A stretch of DNA of 56,727 bases from Alkalihalobacillus bogoriensis ATCC BAA-922 (GCF_000621445.1 NZ_KK211279.1:1-56727), one strand, 5' to 3'; counted from the stretch's first letter, positions 19,025-28,513 are shown. Numbers and translations: made by a program. The notes: a model not told the origin generated them from the sequence alone.

Positions 19025-20041
19025 ATGGAAAAAGAAATTGAGATTTTATTTACAGAAAAAATCATAAATGAAGCAGTTGATCGCTTTCAGCTAAAGAAAG
19101 ACTCATTAAAAAAACTAGGTTCATTTGAGAACTATGTGTATGAATGTGTAAAAGACGACAACTCATACATATTGCGGTTTACGCATAGTAGCCATCGCTC
19201 AAAAGCACAAATTGAGTCTGAGTTAGATTGGGTTAATTTTTTGAAGGAAAAGAATGCACCTGTTTGTGGACCATTACGCTCATCCTCTCGCTTTTTCGTT
19301 GAAGAAATTCAAGCAACAGATGGTAGTTCTTTTTTCTCCTGTTTATTTGAAAAAGCAAAAGGTGCTGCTGTTAAAGTAACCGATGAGCAGTTTAATGAAA
19401 AACTATTTCACCAATGGGGAAAATCGATTGGGCGTCTCCATAGCTTAACTGAACATTATAAGGTGCCAGACCATATTCAAAAAAGACATGAGCTTATAGT
19501 TGAATTCGATACTGAATTTGCGCCGTACCTTCCGTCTGATCACGTGATTCAAGAAAAAGCAAAAGACGTAATCGCGCAACTGAATAACATTCCAAAAACA
19601 GAAGTAACGTATGGATTAATCCATACTGACCTTCATTTAGGAAATTTCTTTTATGACGGGGAAACTATGTATTTGTTCGATTTCGATGATTGTGGCTATC
19701 ATTATTTATTAAGTGATATTGCCATTGCGATTTATTATACATGTTGGTTCAACGATAACACGGACGAGGAAAATACAAACTTGATTCATCAATTTATCCC
19801 CGCTTTTATTTCTGGATATCGAGAAGAACATTCTTTCTTAGCAGAGGACCTTCGTTTACTACCACTCTTTTTTCATTTACGCGACTTAGAGTTATTAGGC
19901 GTCCTTCACAAGAAATGGGATGTGACTGCTTTAAATGAAAAACAACAAAAGTTACTTGACGATTTGTATAACCGAGTAAAAAATCAAATCCCTATTGTAC
20001 GATTTGATATGGAGAAAATGGTTGTTCAATTACATTCTTAA
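19025..20041 (+). CDS. Aminoglycoside phosphotransferase/choline kinase-fold kinase
   Basis: 338 aa. Kinase of the APH fold, like the Bacillus YerI/SrkA-type proteins. The N-lobe has the ATP Lys region YILRFTHSS. The catalytic loop is LIHTDLHLGNFFYD and the metal-binding DFDD replaces DFG. The substrate is not evident. No resistance cassette or mobile context surrounds it, so a housekeeping metabolic or protein-stress kinase is likelier than drug resistance. The ribosome site (GAGGGATAAT) is modest and the gene is monocistronic. Confidence 0.85.
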   Translation: MEKEIEILFTEKIINEAVDRFQLKKDSLKKLGSFENYVYECVKDDNSYILRFTHSSHRSKAQIESELDWVNFLKEKNAPVCGPLRSSSRFFVEEIQATDGSSFFSCLFEKAKGAAVKVTDEQFNEKLFHQWGKSIGRLHSLTEHYKVPDHIQKRHELIVEFDTEFAPYLPSDHVIQEKAKDVIAQLNNIPKTEVTYGLIHTDLHLGNFFYDGETMYLFDFDDCGYHYLLSDIAIAIYYTCWFNDNTDEENTNLIHQFIPAFISGYREEHSFLAEDLRLLPLFFHLRDLELLGVLHKKWDVTALNEKQQKLLDDLYNRVKNQIPIVRFDMEKMVVQLHS

Positions 20042-20063
20042 ATCCCAAAGATATTACAGTCTG

Positions 20064-20096
20064 TGTGCAGAGATTTAAATCTCTGCACATATTTTT
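20064..20096 (+). terminator. Terminator of the APH-fold kinase gene
   Basis: Perfect 26-nt palindrome: TGTGCAGAGATTT at 20064-20076 and its complement at 20077-20089, then ATATTTTTT. It overlaps the last codons of the convergent K+ channel gene, so the two genes share their ends. Confidence 0.85.
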
Positions 20097-21124
20097 TCAT
20101 ATGTTTCTTCATCACAAATCACATATAACTTAGCATCATCGGGTACTTTTTCATCCAAACGCCGGATAATCCCAAAGTCTTTTCGATTTGAAATCAAATT
20201 GGCTCCACGATTTTGCAAATCTGTATACGCATCTCGATAAGTACTCCATTTAGAACTTTTTTTCAACTCCCAAACATTATCTCCATGTTCTCTACTTAAT
20301 AATTGCATGAAAATTTTTGTTGAACCTTTATGTAAAGCTGACTTCGCCATTAAATCAGAAAACGCTTCGTTAGATAATACAAACTCATCCACTTTCGCAT
20401 GTTTAAAATTAGATGTATGTTTTTCCCTAACAATTTCGACAATCGTATAAATCTCTCTACTTTTCTCTGTTGCTAATCGTTCGATTGTCGATGCAATTAA
20501 TAGTGAGCGACCATCAATCGAAACCGGGTCATCGATCGTATCAGGGGCAAACACTAATACTGCATCACACTGCAAAATATTCGCTTTATGTAACATTTCT
20601 CGCTCTGTTGCATCTCCTTGAATATACACCACTCTATCTCGTTCGAGTGGCGTCTTTTCTAACGTATCAATCAGGACAATCGTAGCATGTTCTTTCGCTA
20701 GAAAGAGTTCATTTATCGTTCGTTGTGACTTATGTGTCCAGCCAATAATGACATAATGTCCCGTTCCCTTATAACTCAACCTACCTTCCTCCTTTAAACG
20801 CCGATATAAGCTTACCGCTTCCACCATTTTTCCAATAACGATCCCTAATAATAAAATGCCAAATATATAAAGAATAAGAGCATACATTTTACCCAAAATG
20901 GTTTCTGGGACATAATCACCATACCCTGTTGTCGTTATTGTTGTCATGACATACCAAAAAGCAAGAAAAGGAGTTTGAAATGTTTCTGGTTCTATCCAAT
21001 AAACAATGAATGAACTGCTAGTAATAAACAATATTGTGACGAGGATAATCGTTAAGTTTTTTACTTTTACGACCGTCTTCATAATATCAAAAATAAATAA
21101 CATGATGAACATCCTTATCTTCAT
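20075..21124 (-). CDS. yugO: K+ channel with RCK/TrkA-N domain, YugO-like
   Basis: 349 aa. Two transmembrane helices (about residues 23-42 and 82-103) flank a pore loop with the K+ selectivity filter TTTGYGDYVP. A cytoplasmic RCK/TrkA-N domain follows (YVIIGWTHKSQRTINEL, then IVLID and VYIQGDATER). B. subtilis YugO has this architecture and is needed for electrical signalling in biofilms. The start is uncertain: in-frame ATGs at 21124, 21112 and 21103 all have weak sites, and the third is preceded by AAGGATG. Confidence 0.85.
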   Translation of the reverse strand: MKIRMFIMLFIFDIMKTVVKVKNLTIILVTILFITSSSFIVYWIEPETFQTPFLAFWYVMTTITTTGYGDYVPETILGKMYALILYIFGILLLGIVIGKMVEAVSLYRRLKEEGRLSYKGTGHYVIIGWTHKSQRTINELFLAKEHATIVLIDTLEKTPLERDRVVYIQGDATEREMLHKANILQCDAVLVFAPDTIDDPVSIDGRSLLIASTIERLATEKSREIYTIVEIVREKHTSNFKHAKVDEFVLSNEAFSDLMAKSALHKGSTKIFMQLLSREHGDNVWELKKSSKWSTYRDAYTDLQNRGANLISNRKDFGIIRRLDEKVPDDAKLYVICDEETYEKICAEI

Positions 21125-21256
21125 AATCTCTTTTACAAAGTATAGACAAGAATAGCTGACTTTAAGCTTAGGTACACATTCGCAGAAGAAGAAAAAGCAA
21201 AGGCGAGCATCCTATTGCAAAAATACACAGTTTAGCTCGCCTTCCTTATTTAATTC

Positions 21257-21475
21257 TTACAAATTTTCGTTTTGTTGCTTTATTTCCTCATTTGCAATTC
21301 CTTCATTCGCCTCTTCTAGCTCTTTATGCCCTTGGACAGAATCTCCCGCATAATATGGAGTCGTTTGAAATGGATCTTTGGAGCTAACATCAGATCGAAT
21401 CGTTATTTCCTCATCTTTTGGCGTATTCGTAAGCGTCGTTTTATTGTTACTTACATTTTTATTTTGATTTTTCAT
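21257..21475 (-). CDS. Small hydrophilic protein of unknown function
   Basis: 72 aa from the ATG at 21475; AAGGAGGTGG is a near-perfect ribosome site 8 bases upstream. The in-frame GTG at 21484 overlaps that site. It is highly charged and Asn/Gln-rich (KNQNKNVSNNK, then EEANEGIANEEIKQQNENL), with no membrane segment, Cys or recognisable domain. It looks like the disordered spore or stress proteins common in Bacillus, but that is only resemblance. The strong ribosome site argues that it is really expressed. Confidence 0.7.
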   Translation of the reverse strand: MKNQNKNVSNNKTTLTNTPKDEEITIRSDVSSKDPFQTTPYYAGDSVQGHKELEEANEGIANEEIKQQNENL

Positions 21476-21524
21476 ATCATCCACCTCCTTCTATTAGGAT
21501 GATGTGAAAGAAAAGAAATTATGA

Positions 21525-21556
21525 AAAAAGCTTATGGAATCATCCACAAGCTTTTT
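21525..21556 (-). terminator. Terminator of hmp
   Basis: AAAAAGCTTA.TGG (21525-21537) pairs with CCA.CAAGCTTTTT (21544-21556), with a T run on the minus strand, just after the hmp stop. Confidence 0.85.
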
Positions 21557-21559
21557 GTG

Positions 21560-22774
21560 TTATAACGTTGCTGCCGGACCGAAAAATTCATAGTGAATTC
21601 GGTTTAACTCCACATTACAGTCCACTAAATCTTTATATATAGCTTTCATAAAAGGAATAGGCCCACAAAAATAAATATCTCCTTTATGTTGTTGAATGAT
21701 GGACTGTAGCCATTCCCCCGTAATAAAGCCTTCTTTTTCATATAATTTTTGTTCTTTATCCTTATTTGTCGGTTTTTCATAGCCAACATAATATTGATCA
21801 TCTTCAGTAAGAAGCGACTTTATTTCATTGTCGAATGCATGGTGCTCTCCATCGATAGCCGCATGAATATATGTGACTTTCTTTAGCGGGTATTTTTTCT
21901 TTACTTCATGAAGCATACTAACAAAAGGAGTTAACCCTACGCCTCCACTAATGAAAAGAAATGAATTTGCTTTTTCTCCATTAAAAATAAAATCACCTGC
22001 TGGAGCAGAAACTTCTACTTTGTCCCCTACTTTAACTTCTCCATGTAAAAAAGAAGATACAACGCCTTTTGGTTTCGTTCCTGTTCCTTCTTCTCGTTTC
22101 ACACTAATACGATAGTATAGTGCTCCCGGTTCATTGGATAAACTGTATTGGCGTATATGAGTATATTGTTCTCCATTGATTTTACATTTTACCGATATAT
22201 ATTGTCCCGGCTGATGGGTAACAATCTCACTTCCATCTGCTGGCTTTAAATAAAATGATGTAATCACTTTACTTTCCTTTTCAATCCGATCAATAACAAA
22301 CGTACGCCATTCTTTCCAGCCCCCTGTTTTCCGCCCCACATCCTCATACATATCTTCTTCAACAGAAATGAACACATTCGCAATGACATCATACGCCTCC
22401 GCCCAGGCATTTATAATTTCATCTGTTGCTGCATCTCCTAATACATCTTTGATTGCAATTAATAAGTTCTCACCAACAATAGGATAATGCTCTCGTTTTA
22501 CTCCTAAACTTCTATGTTTATGGGCAATTTGCTTTACTACTGGTAAAATTGCTTCTAAATTTTCAATATGTTTTGCAGCAGCATAAATTGAATTGGCTAA
22601 CGCTTTCGGCTGTCGACCTTGTTTTTGATGGGCGTGATTAAAAATATTAAGTAATTCTGGATGTTTTGCAAACATAGTTTCATAGAAATGCTTTGTAATC
22701 GCTTCTCCGTGTTGCTCTAATACTGGCACCGTAGACTTTATGACCTTTATCGTTTCTGGACGTAGTGTTGTCAT
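21560..22774 (-). CDS. hmp: Flavohaemoglobin (NO dioxygenase) Hmp
   Basis: 404 aa. Detoxifies nitric oxide to nitrate with O2 and NAD(P)H. The globin domain (1-140) carries the proximal-His helix with HKHRSLGVKREHY. The reductase part has the FAD motif RQYSLSN and the NAD-binding LFISGGVGLTPFVSML, and ends in the family tail YEFFGPA. AGGGGGAG precedes the ATG. It is divergent from nsrR across 160 bp that contain NsrR-type operators, so NO-induced derepression is expected. Confidence 0.97.
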   Translation of the reverse strand: MTTLRPETIKVIKSTVPVLEQHGEAITKHFYETMFAKHPELLNIFNHAHQKQGRQPKALANSIYAAAKHIENLEAILPVVKQIAHKHRSLGVKREHYPIVGENLLIAIKDVLGDAATDEIINAWAEAYDVIANVFISVEEDMYEDVGRKTGGWKEWRTFVIDRIEKESKVITSFYLKPADGSEIVTHQPGQYISVKCKINGEQYTHIRQYSLSNEPGALYYRISVKREEGTGTKPKGVVSSFLHGEVKVGDKVEVSAPAGDFIFNGEKANSFLFISGGVGLTPFVSMLHEVKKKYPLKKVTYIHAAIDGEHHAFDNEIKSLLTEDDQYYVGYEKPTNKDKEQKLYEKEGFITGEWLQSIIQQHKGDIYFCGPIPFMKAIYKDLVDCNVELNRIHYEFFGPAATL

Positions 22775-22791
22775 AGGTCTCCCCCTAAAAG

Positions 22792-22808
22792 ATATATTTT
22801 AAATACAT
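22792..22808. promoter_or_regulatory. NsrR-type operator, strong match
   Basis: ATATATTTTAAATACAT differs by one base from the published B. subtilis NsrR consensus ATRTATYTTAAATATAT. It lies 18 bp upstream of the hmp start, close enough to cover the transcription start or core promoter. Confidence 0.7.
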
Positions 22809-22839
22809 GTTTAATTTAAACACCAATCATTGGTAAAAG

Positions 22840-22856
22840 CAATATTTCAAATACAT
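22840..22856. promoter_or_regulatory. NsrR-type operator, weaker match
   Basis: CAATATTTCAAATACAT matches 13 of 17 consensus positions. It lies 48 bp from the first site, between hmp and nsrR, and may serve either promoter. Confidence 0.45.
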
Positions 22857-22934
22857 CTTTCATATTTTCTTCACACTTTCTTTCTCCCTAAAATGTGTTA
22901 CTATTGTAGGAGATAGAATGAAGAAGGTGAACAT

Positions 22935-23366
22935 ATGCAACTTACAGCCTTTACCGACTACTCTCTCCGATTATTGCTTTATTTAGGAACCTTAAAGTCG
23001 GATCAATTAGGCAACATTAAACATATTGCGAAAGTGTACAATATATCAGAAAATCACCTTAGTAAAATCGTCCATGAATTAAGTAAATTAGGAATGATAG
23101 AAACAATTAGAGGACGAAACGGCGGGATGCGTCTAGCCCATCAACCGCGTCAAATCAATATAGGCTTTGTCGTTCGACAAACAGAGGATCTTCAAATCGT
23201 TGAATGTTTTGATTACGATTCAAACACATGTTTTATAAGTCCTGTTTGTCAATTAAAACATGTGTTAAGTGAAGCACTTGAAGCTTATTTAAAAGTATTG
23301 GATGCTTACACTCTTGAAGATTTACTTCATAATAAAGACACATTGTACACATTATTCCATAAGTAA
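22935..23366 (+). CDS. nsrR: NO-sensing Rrf2-family repressor NsrR
   Basis: 143 aa. Rrf2 winged helix (MQLTAFTDYSLRLLLYLG, recognition helix NISENHLSKIVHELSK, wing TIRGRNGG) and the three Fe-S ligands Cys91, Cys99 and Cys105 in the C-x7-C-x5-C spacing of NsrR. The [4Fe-4S] cluster reacts with NO and releases hmp and other operators. AGAAGGTGA precedes the ATG. It is divergent from hmp. Confidence 0.95.
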   Translation: MQLTAFTDYSLRLLLYLGTLKSDQLGNIKHIAKVYNISENHLSKIVHELSKLGMIETIRGRNGGMRLAHQPRQINIGFVVRQTEDLQIVECFDYDSNTCFISPVCQLKHVLSEALEAYLKVLDAYTLEDLLHNKDTLYTLFHK

Positions 23367-23394
23367 AGACGGTGTCTAAATGACACCGTCTTTA
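23364..23394. terminator. Bidirectional terminator between nsrR and the DUF3892 gene
   Basis: TAAAGACGGTGTC (23364-23376) pairs perfectly with GACACCGTCTTTA (23382-23394). It begins at the nsrR stop codon and faces the convergent gene. Confidence 0.85.
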
Positions 23395-23396
23395 AT

Positions 23397-23633
23397 TTAA
23401 AATTGAGGCAGGTTATCTAAATTATTGTCTGGGGTTCCATCTGCATTACTACGAAGATGAGGCTCCCCGTCTCTTCCTTTAAAAACGTTCGCCCCCGTAA
23501 TAACGCCATTTGTTACTTCTTGTTGGGCTTGCTTATAATCAAGAACTCTTCCTTCCGACGTTTTTAGCTCAATTATGTCACCTTCACTATTTTTTCTCAC
23601 TGCTACAAATGTTTCATTTTGTTGTGTGTCCAT
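23397..23633 (-). CDS. DUF3892-type small protein
   Basis: 78 aa from the second of two adjacent ATGs (AAAGGAGGA seven bases upstream). The sequence VAVRKNSEGDIIELKTSEGRVLDY, then the Gln-rich AQQEV, and VFKGRDGEPHLRSNADGTPDNNLDNLP, has the pattern of DUF3892 proteins, which are small cytoplasmic Bacillus proteins of unknown role, many of them spore-associated. No partner gene is evident. Confidence 0.75.
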   Translation of the reverse strand: MDTQQNETFVAVRKNSEGDIIELKTSEGRVLDYKQAQQEVTNGVITGANVFKGRDGEPHLRSNADGTPDNNLDNLPQF

Positions 23634-24190
23634 CATATATCCTCCTTTACCATATGGTTATTAGTAGTCTTTGTATATGTTTTCTTTTTATTCTGATGTA
23701 ACAGTCAGAATAAACGCGGGAGTGTCTTTTCATTTCAAGCGAAGTGCGGACCCCTGCCCTCCTTAACAGGTGTAATGCTTAAAAAATTGGCCTCCAAACA
23801 CGATCGAAATGAAAATGAAGTACTTGTTGCAAATCACCGGCTACATCTTGTAGAATATGTCATCGAAAGAATAACAACCAACACATCCCATATCTCATTT
23901 ATGCGGTCAGAGCAGCCGTTATTTGTGAACATAATACGGGTTTCCGTTTTTTAGCGGCCACAGGAGCACTTATTCACGCAAAAGCAACGCTATTCCTAGC
24001 GATTTATTATGATTTACTGCTCCTGTGACCACCAACGTTCCAAAACGCTAGCCATGTTCACAGATAACGGTTTTCATGGCCGCTTACTTACCACAAACAA
24101 CTAAAGAAAAACGCGGTGCGTCTTTTCATTTCTAGAATAAGCTTTCAAAGCTTCACTGCTATACCAAAATTATGCCTTCTTATATGTTGA
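23634..24190. other. Repeat-rich 557-bp intergenic region
   Basis: No supported gene. It contains a copy of the ACGCGG-type module at about 23711-23755, which shares TTTCAAGCGAAGTGCGGA with 52560-52580. Unrecognised, possibly decayed sequence lies at 23760-23880. Then come palindromic repeat copy 2 (23903-24083) and another ACGCGG-type module at 24105-24165 that shares TAAGCTTTCAAAGCTTCACT with 52598-52617. Confidence 0.7.
23885..24102. repeat. Dispersed palindromic intergenic repeat, copy 2
   Basis: Core 23903-24083 is 181 bp, the same length as copy 1, with the same flanks (CCCATATCTCA before, TTACCACAAACAAC after). It keeps both palindromic arms and the central CGCTATTCCTAGCG hairpin. Differences from copy 1 are scattered single bases. 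Confidence 0.85.
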
Positions 24191-24219
24191 AAAAGACTGG
24201 CTCAATGAACCAGTCTTTT
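24191..24219 (-). terminator. Terminator of the anchored amylase gene
   Basis: AAAAGACTGG (24191-24200) pairs with CCAGTCTTTT (24210-24219) directly after the stop codon of the minus-strand gene. Confidence 0.85.
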
Positions 24220-24222
24220 CTA

Positions 24223-27200
24223 TTATACGATTTGTTTTTTACGACGATAGATATAGAATCCAATACCTACAAGAAGTAAAATCGTTCCCAGTACTAACCC
24301 ATTAAACAAGTTTGTTGCTGTTTTAGGTAATGCTTTTCCCTCTTTTACTTGTTCAGGTGCAGGAGCACTAAACTCTGATTCTACTTGCTCTCTTTCAAAT
24401 ACAGTGAATAAACTAAAGTGTGTTGTTTCGGCTGTAACATATCCATCTTTATAAACACCACCGATTAATTCCCACTTTCCTGTTTCTTCATTGTAATAAT
24501 ACACTTTTACATTATCCGGATTTTTCACTTTACTAGCATCTACTTTAAACGTTAATGTGACAGGGAACTCAAAGTTAGATATCTTTTTCCCCTCTTGTTT
24601 TACAGTAAAGTCATACACTGCAGAAAGTGCACCTTTATAATCTTGATACTTTTCAATAATAAACTCAACTTCACCGTCCCCAGGTAGATTGTTCGCTGGG
24701 AATCCAATTGTCACATCATCTTTCTTTATAGAAATCGTTGCGTTTTTACTTCGTAACTCTTTAACTTGTTCAGAAGTTAACTTTACCGTTATGACTGTTA
24801 ATTTATTTGCATCTTTCAAATCGATTTCAAGTACACCGTTTGTTGGAAGCTTTTGAACAGGCTTTGTATCGATAGTAACCGTACCTGTTTTCTTATCAAC
24901 CTTCCCTTTTGTCGTTTCAGATGGAACCGGTACTACAGGTGACTTTTCTTTGTCTTTTCCTTTGTTTTTATCTTTATCTTTATCCTTATCGGAACCTTTG
25001 TCACTATCCTTATCCCCTGGCTGAGTCGGTTGTGTCGGACTTGGGTTAGGATTTGTTGGATTTGTTGGATTTGTTGGGTCTACTGGGTCAGTGCCATCAA
25101 CAGGGTCTTGAACAACTCCGTTTGCTAAGATCACTGTCCCACCAGCATCACGGCCTGGTAGTGTAACTGTAACTGTTTGATCATCTGCTACTGTATACGT
25201 ATGATTTCCATAAACATCAGTCACCGTATTTCCACTAGCAAATGGTACTGTAAACGTTACTTCTTTTGCTTCTGTTCCAACATTAATCGCAACTACAACA
25301 GATTCATCCTGATATTTTCTTTCAAATGCAGTATATCCCTCTGCATCAGAACCAGCTATCTGTTGTCGAGTACCCTTTGAGAACACTTGGGAATATGCTT
25401 TACGAGCATTTAAAAGCTTTGTGTAATGCTCATGAATGTCATTTCCTTCAACGATATTCCAATCAATAACATAACGATTTGTGTAATGTGGATAATTTGC
25501 TTCTCCTGAATATCCTAATTCTTCACCGTAATAAATAACCGGTTGACCTTTCGCTGTAATTTGAAGCGCAGCACCAAGCTTTAATTTTCCTGTATCGCCA
25601 GCAATTCTTGGTTGGTCTAAGAATCCGATTTCATCATGACTTCCTAAGAATTGACCAAGTGTCCCACCGTTAGAAATCACTTCGTTTCTTGCTCTCATCG
25701 TATTTTCAACACTATTGATTTGACCGTTAGCAAAGTTCACGGCATAGTTTTTAAAGTCAAAGTCTAGTAACGAATCCATCATTCCTGTATTTAAATAACC
25801 GTGGTCATCATTGTAATGAGCTCCCCATGACTCACCGATCATTTTAAATTCAGGCATTACTTTTGTTTGCTCGTTTTTAAATTTCATCCAAGTTGCATCT
25901 TCAACGTGTTTTACTGTGTCGACTCGGAAATAGTCAATCGTATTTCCATTTGGAGTTCTGGACTTTTCAATCCAATCAACTTGCCATTGGACAATTTGGT
26001 CGCGTACAGCTGGATCTTCGGTAATAAAATCAGGTAGTCCCGCTAATTCACCACGAACTTCATCTGAACCACCATCACGTAGCATACCAGCAAAACGGGC
26101 ACGGTCTTCATTTGTTGGGAAATGAGGAATCGTTCCATCTAATCTAGCATCTGCTTCTTTTAAACCATAACCTGTATGATTTAAAACGACATCGATCATT
26201 AATTTCATTCCACGCGCATGGGCTTCATCAATTAATTCATGGAAATCTTCCATCGTTCCAAAATGTGGATTCAATTCTTCAAAATTACTTGCCCAATATC
26301 CATGATATCCATAATAAGGTGTAATATGTGGGTCATCGGCATGACGAACATCATACACAATATTTTCAACAATTGGGTTAATCCAAATTGTATTAATTCC
26401 TAGTGCATCTAAGTAATCAAGTCTTTCTGTAATCCCTTTGAAGTCGCCGCCTTTATATGCACCAGGCATACTTGTATCATAACCTACTCCATAAGGGTCA
26501 TTATTAGACGAGTCACCATCAAAGAAGCGGTCCGTTAATAAGAAATAAATACGGGCTTCATCCCAATCAAAGTCCCCTTCACCAATCGAGTGACGTGCTT
26601 GTACAGTAACTTCCGCTTCACCATAATGCTCATTTCCATAAACATCAACAACTGTAATTGGTAATGTTTTTACACCTGCTGTTGTTTTATGGTCTACAGC
26701 AATTGTTAACTCTTGTAACTCCGTATCAATAGCTACTTTTTCGTTGCCACCAACTTCACGAAGGTCAACAAAAATCTCACGAAGCTCCACTTCTTCTTCA
26801 CTAGTAATATCTAATGTCACAACTGCATTTTGATTATAATCAACAGCAGCCGGTGTTACTTCGGCAGCAACATCAAGTTCAGAACTAAAATACGAGACAA
26901 CTGATTTGCCGTTAACTGTATTATAAGGATCAGACACTTTCGATGTTACGCCATCTACTGTCACATAAAAATAATATTCAAACTCACCTGAAGGAAAATC
27001 AGTAAACGTATACACAAAGCGCTCATTTTTCACTTCATTTGTCATTTCAAATTTTTCTTCAGTTCCATCAAAATCAAACGCTAATTCAACTTTTTCAATT
27101 TGGTCCATTTTATCTGCTAAATATAAATCTTTATCTCTAAACTGAAATGTCGCATTCCCGTTTGTAATCGTTGGCTTACTAATTGAAGGGACTGTAAAAA

Positions 27201-28470
27201 ATTCTGTTTCTCCACTTTTTACATGAACTTTCGTGATAGGATCACTTTTGCTCACATGAATTGTGCGGTCTCCACCTGGCTCTCTAGAATCCCAGCCTGC
27301 TGTTCGGACGATAAAGCCTACTCGTTCAGCTTGTGGTCCGACAAAAATTTCAGCAATCGCTTTTCCATCTTCAAAACGAGTAAAGTCAATGTTATCGTTT
27401 CGGGCACCTGTTCCCCAAACCCAAACATCCCAATTCGTATAGTCTTGGTCAGGTCTTTCATACGTAAAGCGAATATGTGGTCGAACATTGCCATTGATTT
27501 CATCAATGGCTGCTTTCGCTGCAGCTTCAGACGTATAAACAGTGCTTTTTCCTTCCACTATCCAAAACTCTGATGAAGTTTCACCATTTGGAATGGCAAG
27601 TAATCTGCCTGGTTCATCTTGAGAGGCCCAATCATTTCCTCCTACTGACTTACGAGGAAGAGCTGTGATATCATTTTCTGGGAAACTGAATGTTCCTTTA
27701 GCAAATTTATAGTTTTCTTCACCATGGACATTCGTAAATGTATAGCCAGCATCTTGTGAACCGCTATTATAGATCCATAAATTCCAACCGTCTAAATTAT
27801 TATCTAACCTGTGGTAATTAATCGTGTATTCATACATTACCCCAACTGTTTTTACTGTTTTCACAGTTTCATAGTTATCTTTTGCTGCTTTTACTTTAAC
27901 TTCTCTATTTGCTGCCACATCACTACCAATCGTTAACGTTGAACCTGTTAATTCAACACCAGTTGGTGCAGATACTAGCGACCATGTTACTCCCTCTGCT
28001 CCTGAAGTTTCACCTACTTCATTAACAAAGTCCGCTTTTAATTCATAAGATCTTCCTACTTGCATTGTCGTTGAAACTTGTCCTAATTTCAATCCTGGAA
28101 CAACTAACTTGCTGTTACCACCTTGCGATTGTGGATTAAGAGGGTCATTTATCCACCCATCGTCTCCAACGATAAACTTATATTCGTATACATCTGGAGT
28201 GAGCTCGGTTGTTTTTGTCCACACCCCATCTTGCTTTTCCATGTTTAACGCATTACTTTGCCATTCTGTAAAGCTTCCAGCAATACGTACTCTTTGCGCA
28301 TCATTATTACTGTAATTAAATGTCACTGACCCATTTGATTCAACAACTGGGCTTTTTAATTCTGGATCAGATTGAGCAGAAGCCGTTGCAGGTAAATAGC
28401 TAGTAAAAACACTAAAAACCATTAACAACGCTAATGCTAACGAATACCATTTTCGATGTTTTGTAAACAT
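24223..28470 (-). CDS. Cell-wall-anchored multidomain GH13 amylase/amylopullulanase
   Basis: 1415 aa secreted starch-degrading enzyme. Order: signal peptide (1-32), CBM48-like module (about 40-115), Ig-like stretch, two CBM41-type modules (about 212-320 and 328-425; NLDGWNLWIY and YTNWDVWVWG), an X-domain, and a GH13 barrel (about 630-1090). The barrel has DVVLNHTG, FRVDTVKHV (nucleophile), MIGESW (acid/base) and LGSHDEIGF. After it come a Pro/Thr then Lys/Asp-rich spacer, a C-terminal stalk domain, LPKTA (1381-1385), a membrane helix and RRKK. LPxTA is the form known for class D sortases. Pullulanase versus alpha-amylase specificity is unresolved. LacI-type operators lie upstream. Confidence 0.92.
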   Translation of the reverse strand: MFTKHRKWYSLALALLMVFSVFTSYLPATASAQSDPELKSPVVESNGSVTFNYSNNDAQRVRIAGSFTEWQSNALNMEKQDGVWTKTTELTPDVYEYKFIVGDDGWINDPLNPQSQGGNSKLVVPGLKLGQVSTTMQVGRSYELKADFVNEVGETSGAEGVTWSLVSAPTGVELTGSTLTIGSDVAANREVKVKAAKDNYETVKTVKTVGVMYEYTINYHRLDNNLDGWNLWIYNSGSQDAGYTFTNVHGEENYKFAKGTFSFPENDITALPRKSVGGNDWASQDEPGRLLAIPNGETSSEFWIVEGKSTVYTSEAAAKAAIDEINGNVRPHIRFTYERPDQDYTNWDVWVWGTGARNDNIDFTRFEDGKAIAEIFVGPQAERVGFIVRTAGWDSREPGGDRTIHVSKSDPITKVHVKSGETEFFTVPSISKPTITNGNATFQFRDKDLYLADKMDQIEKVELAFDFDGTEEKFEMTNEVKNERFVYTFTDFPSGEFEYYFYVTVDGVTSKVSDPYNTVNGKSVVSYFSSELDVAAEVTPAAVDYNQNAVVTLDITSEEEVELREIFVDLREVGGNEKVAIDTELQELTIAVDHKTTAGVKTLPITVVDVYGNEHYGEAEVTVQARHSIGEGDFDWDEARIYFLLTDRFFDGDSSNNDPYGVGYDTSMPGAYKGGDFKGITERLDYLDALGINTIWINPIVENIVYDVRHADDPHITPYYGYHGYWASNFEELNPHFGTMEDFHELIDEAHARGMKLMIDVVLNHTGYGLKEADARLDGTIPHFPTNEDRARFAGMLRDGGSDEVRGELAGLPDFITEDPAVRDQIVQWQVDWIEKSRTPNGNTIDYFRVDTVKHVEDATWMKFKNEQTKVMPEFKMIGESWGAHYNDDHGYLNTGMMDSLLDFDFKNYAVNFANGQINSVENTMRARNEVISNGGTLGQFLGSHDEIGFLDQPRIAGDTGKLKLGAALQITAKGQPVIYYGEELGYSGEANYPHYTNRYVIDWNIVEGNDIHEHYTKLLNARKAYSQVFSKGTRQQIAGSDAEGYTAFERKYQDESVVVAINVGTEAKEVTFTVPFASGNTVTDVYGNHTYTVADDQTVTVTLPGRDAGGTVILANGVVQDPVDGTDPVDPTNPTNPTNPNPSPTQPTQPGDKDSDKGSDKDKDKDKNKGKDKEKSPVVPVPSETTKGKVDKKTGTVTIDTKPVQKLPTNGVLEIDLKDANKLTVITVKLTSEQVKELRSKNATISIKKDDVTIGFPANNLPGDGEVEFIIEKYQDYKGALSAVYDFTVKQEGKKISNFEFPVTLTFKVDASKVKNPDNVKVYYYNEETGKWELIGGVYKDGYVTAETTHFSLFTVFEREQVESEFSAPAPEQVKEGKALPKTATNLFNGLVLGTILLLVGIGFYIYRRKKQIV

Positions 28471-28513
28471 TTTGAAACCCCTTTCAGTTATAAGAATAAA
28501 AAAACAAAACTAG

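Noticed and set aside
19025-20041. APH-fold kinase as an antibiotic-resistance gene
   Set aside because: The HxDxxxxN and DFDD motifs are shared by many metabolic kinases, and there is no mobile or resistance context.
23760-23880. Possible remnant of a coding sequence between repeat modules
   Set aside because: Translations on both strands are broken by stops and match nothing I recognise, so it is left as unidentified intergenic DNA.
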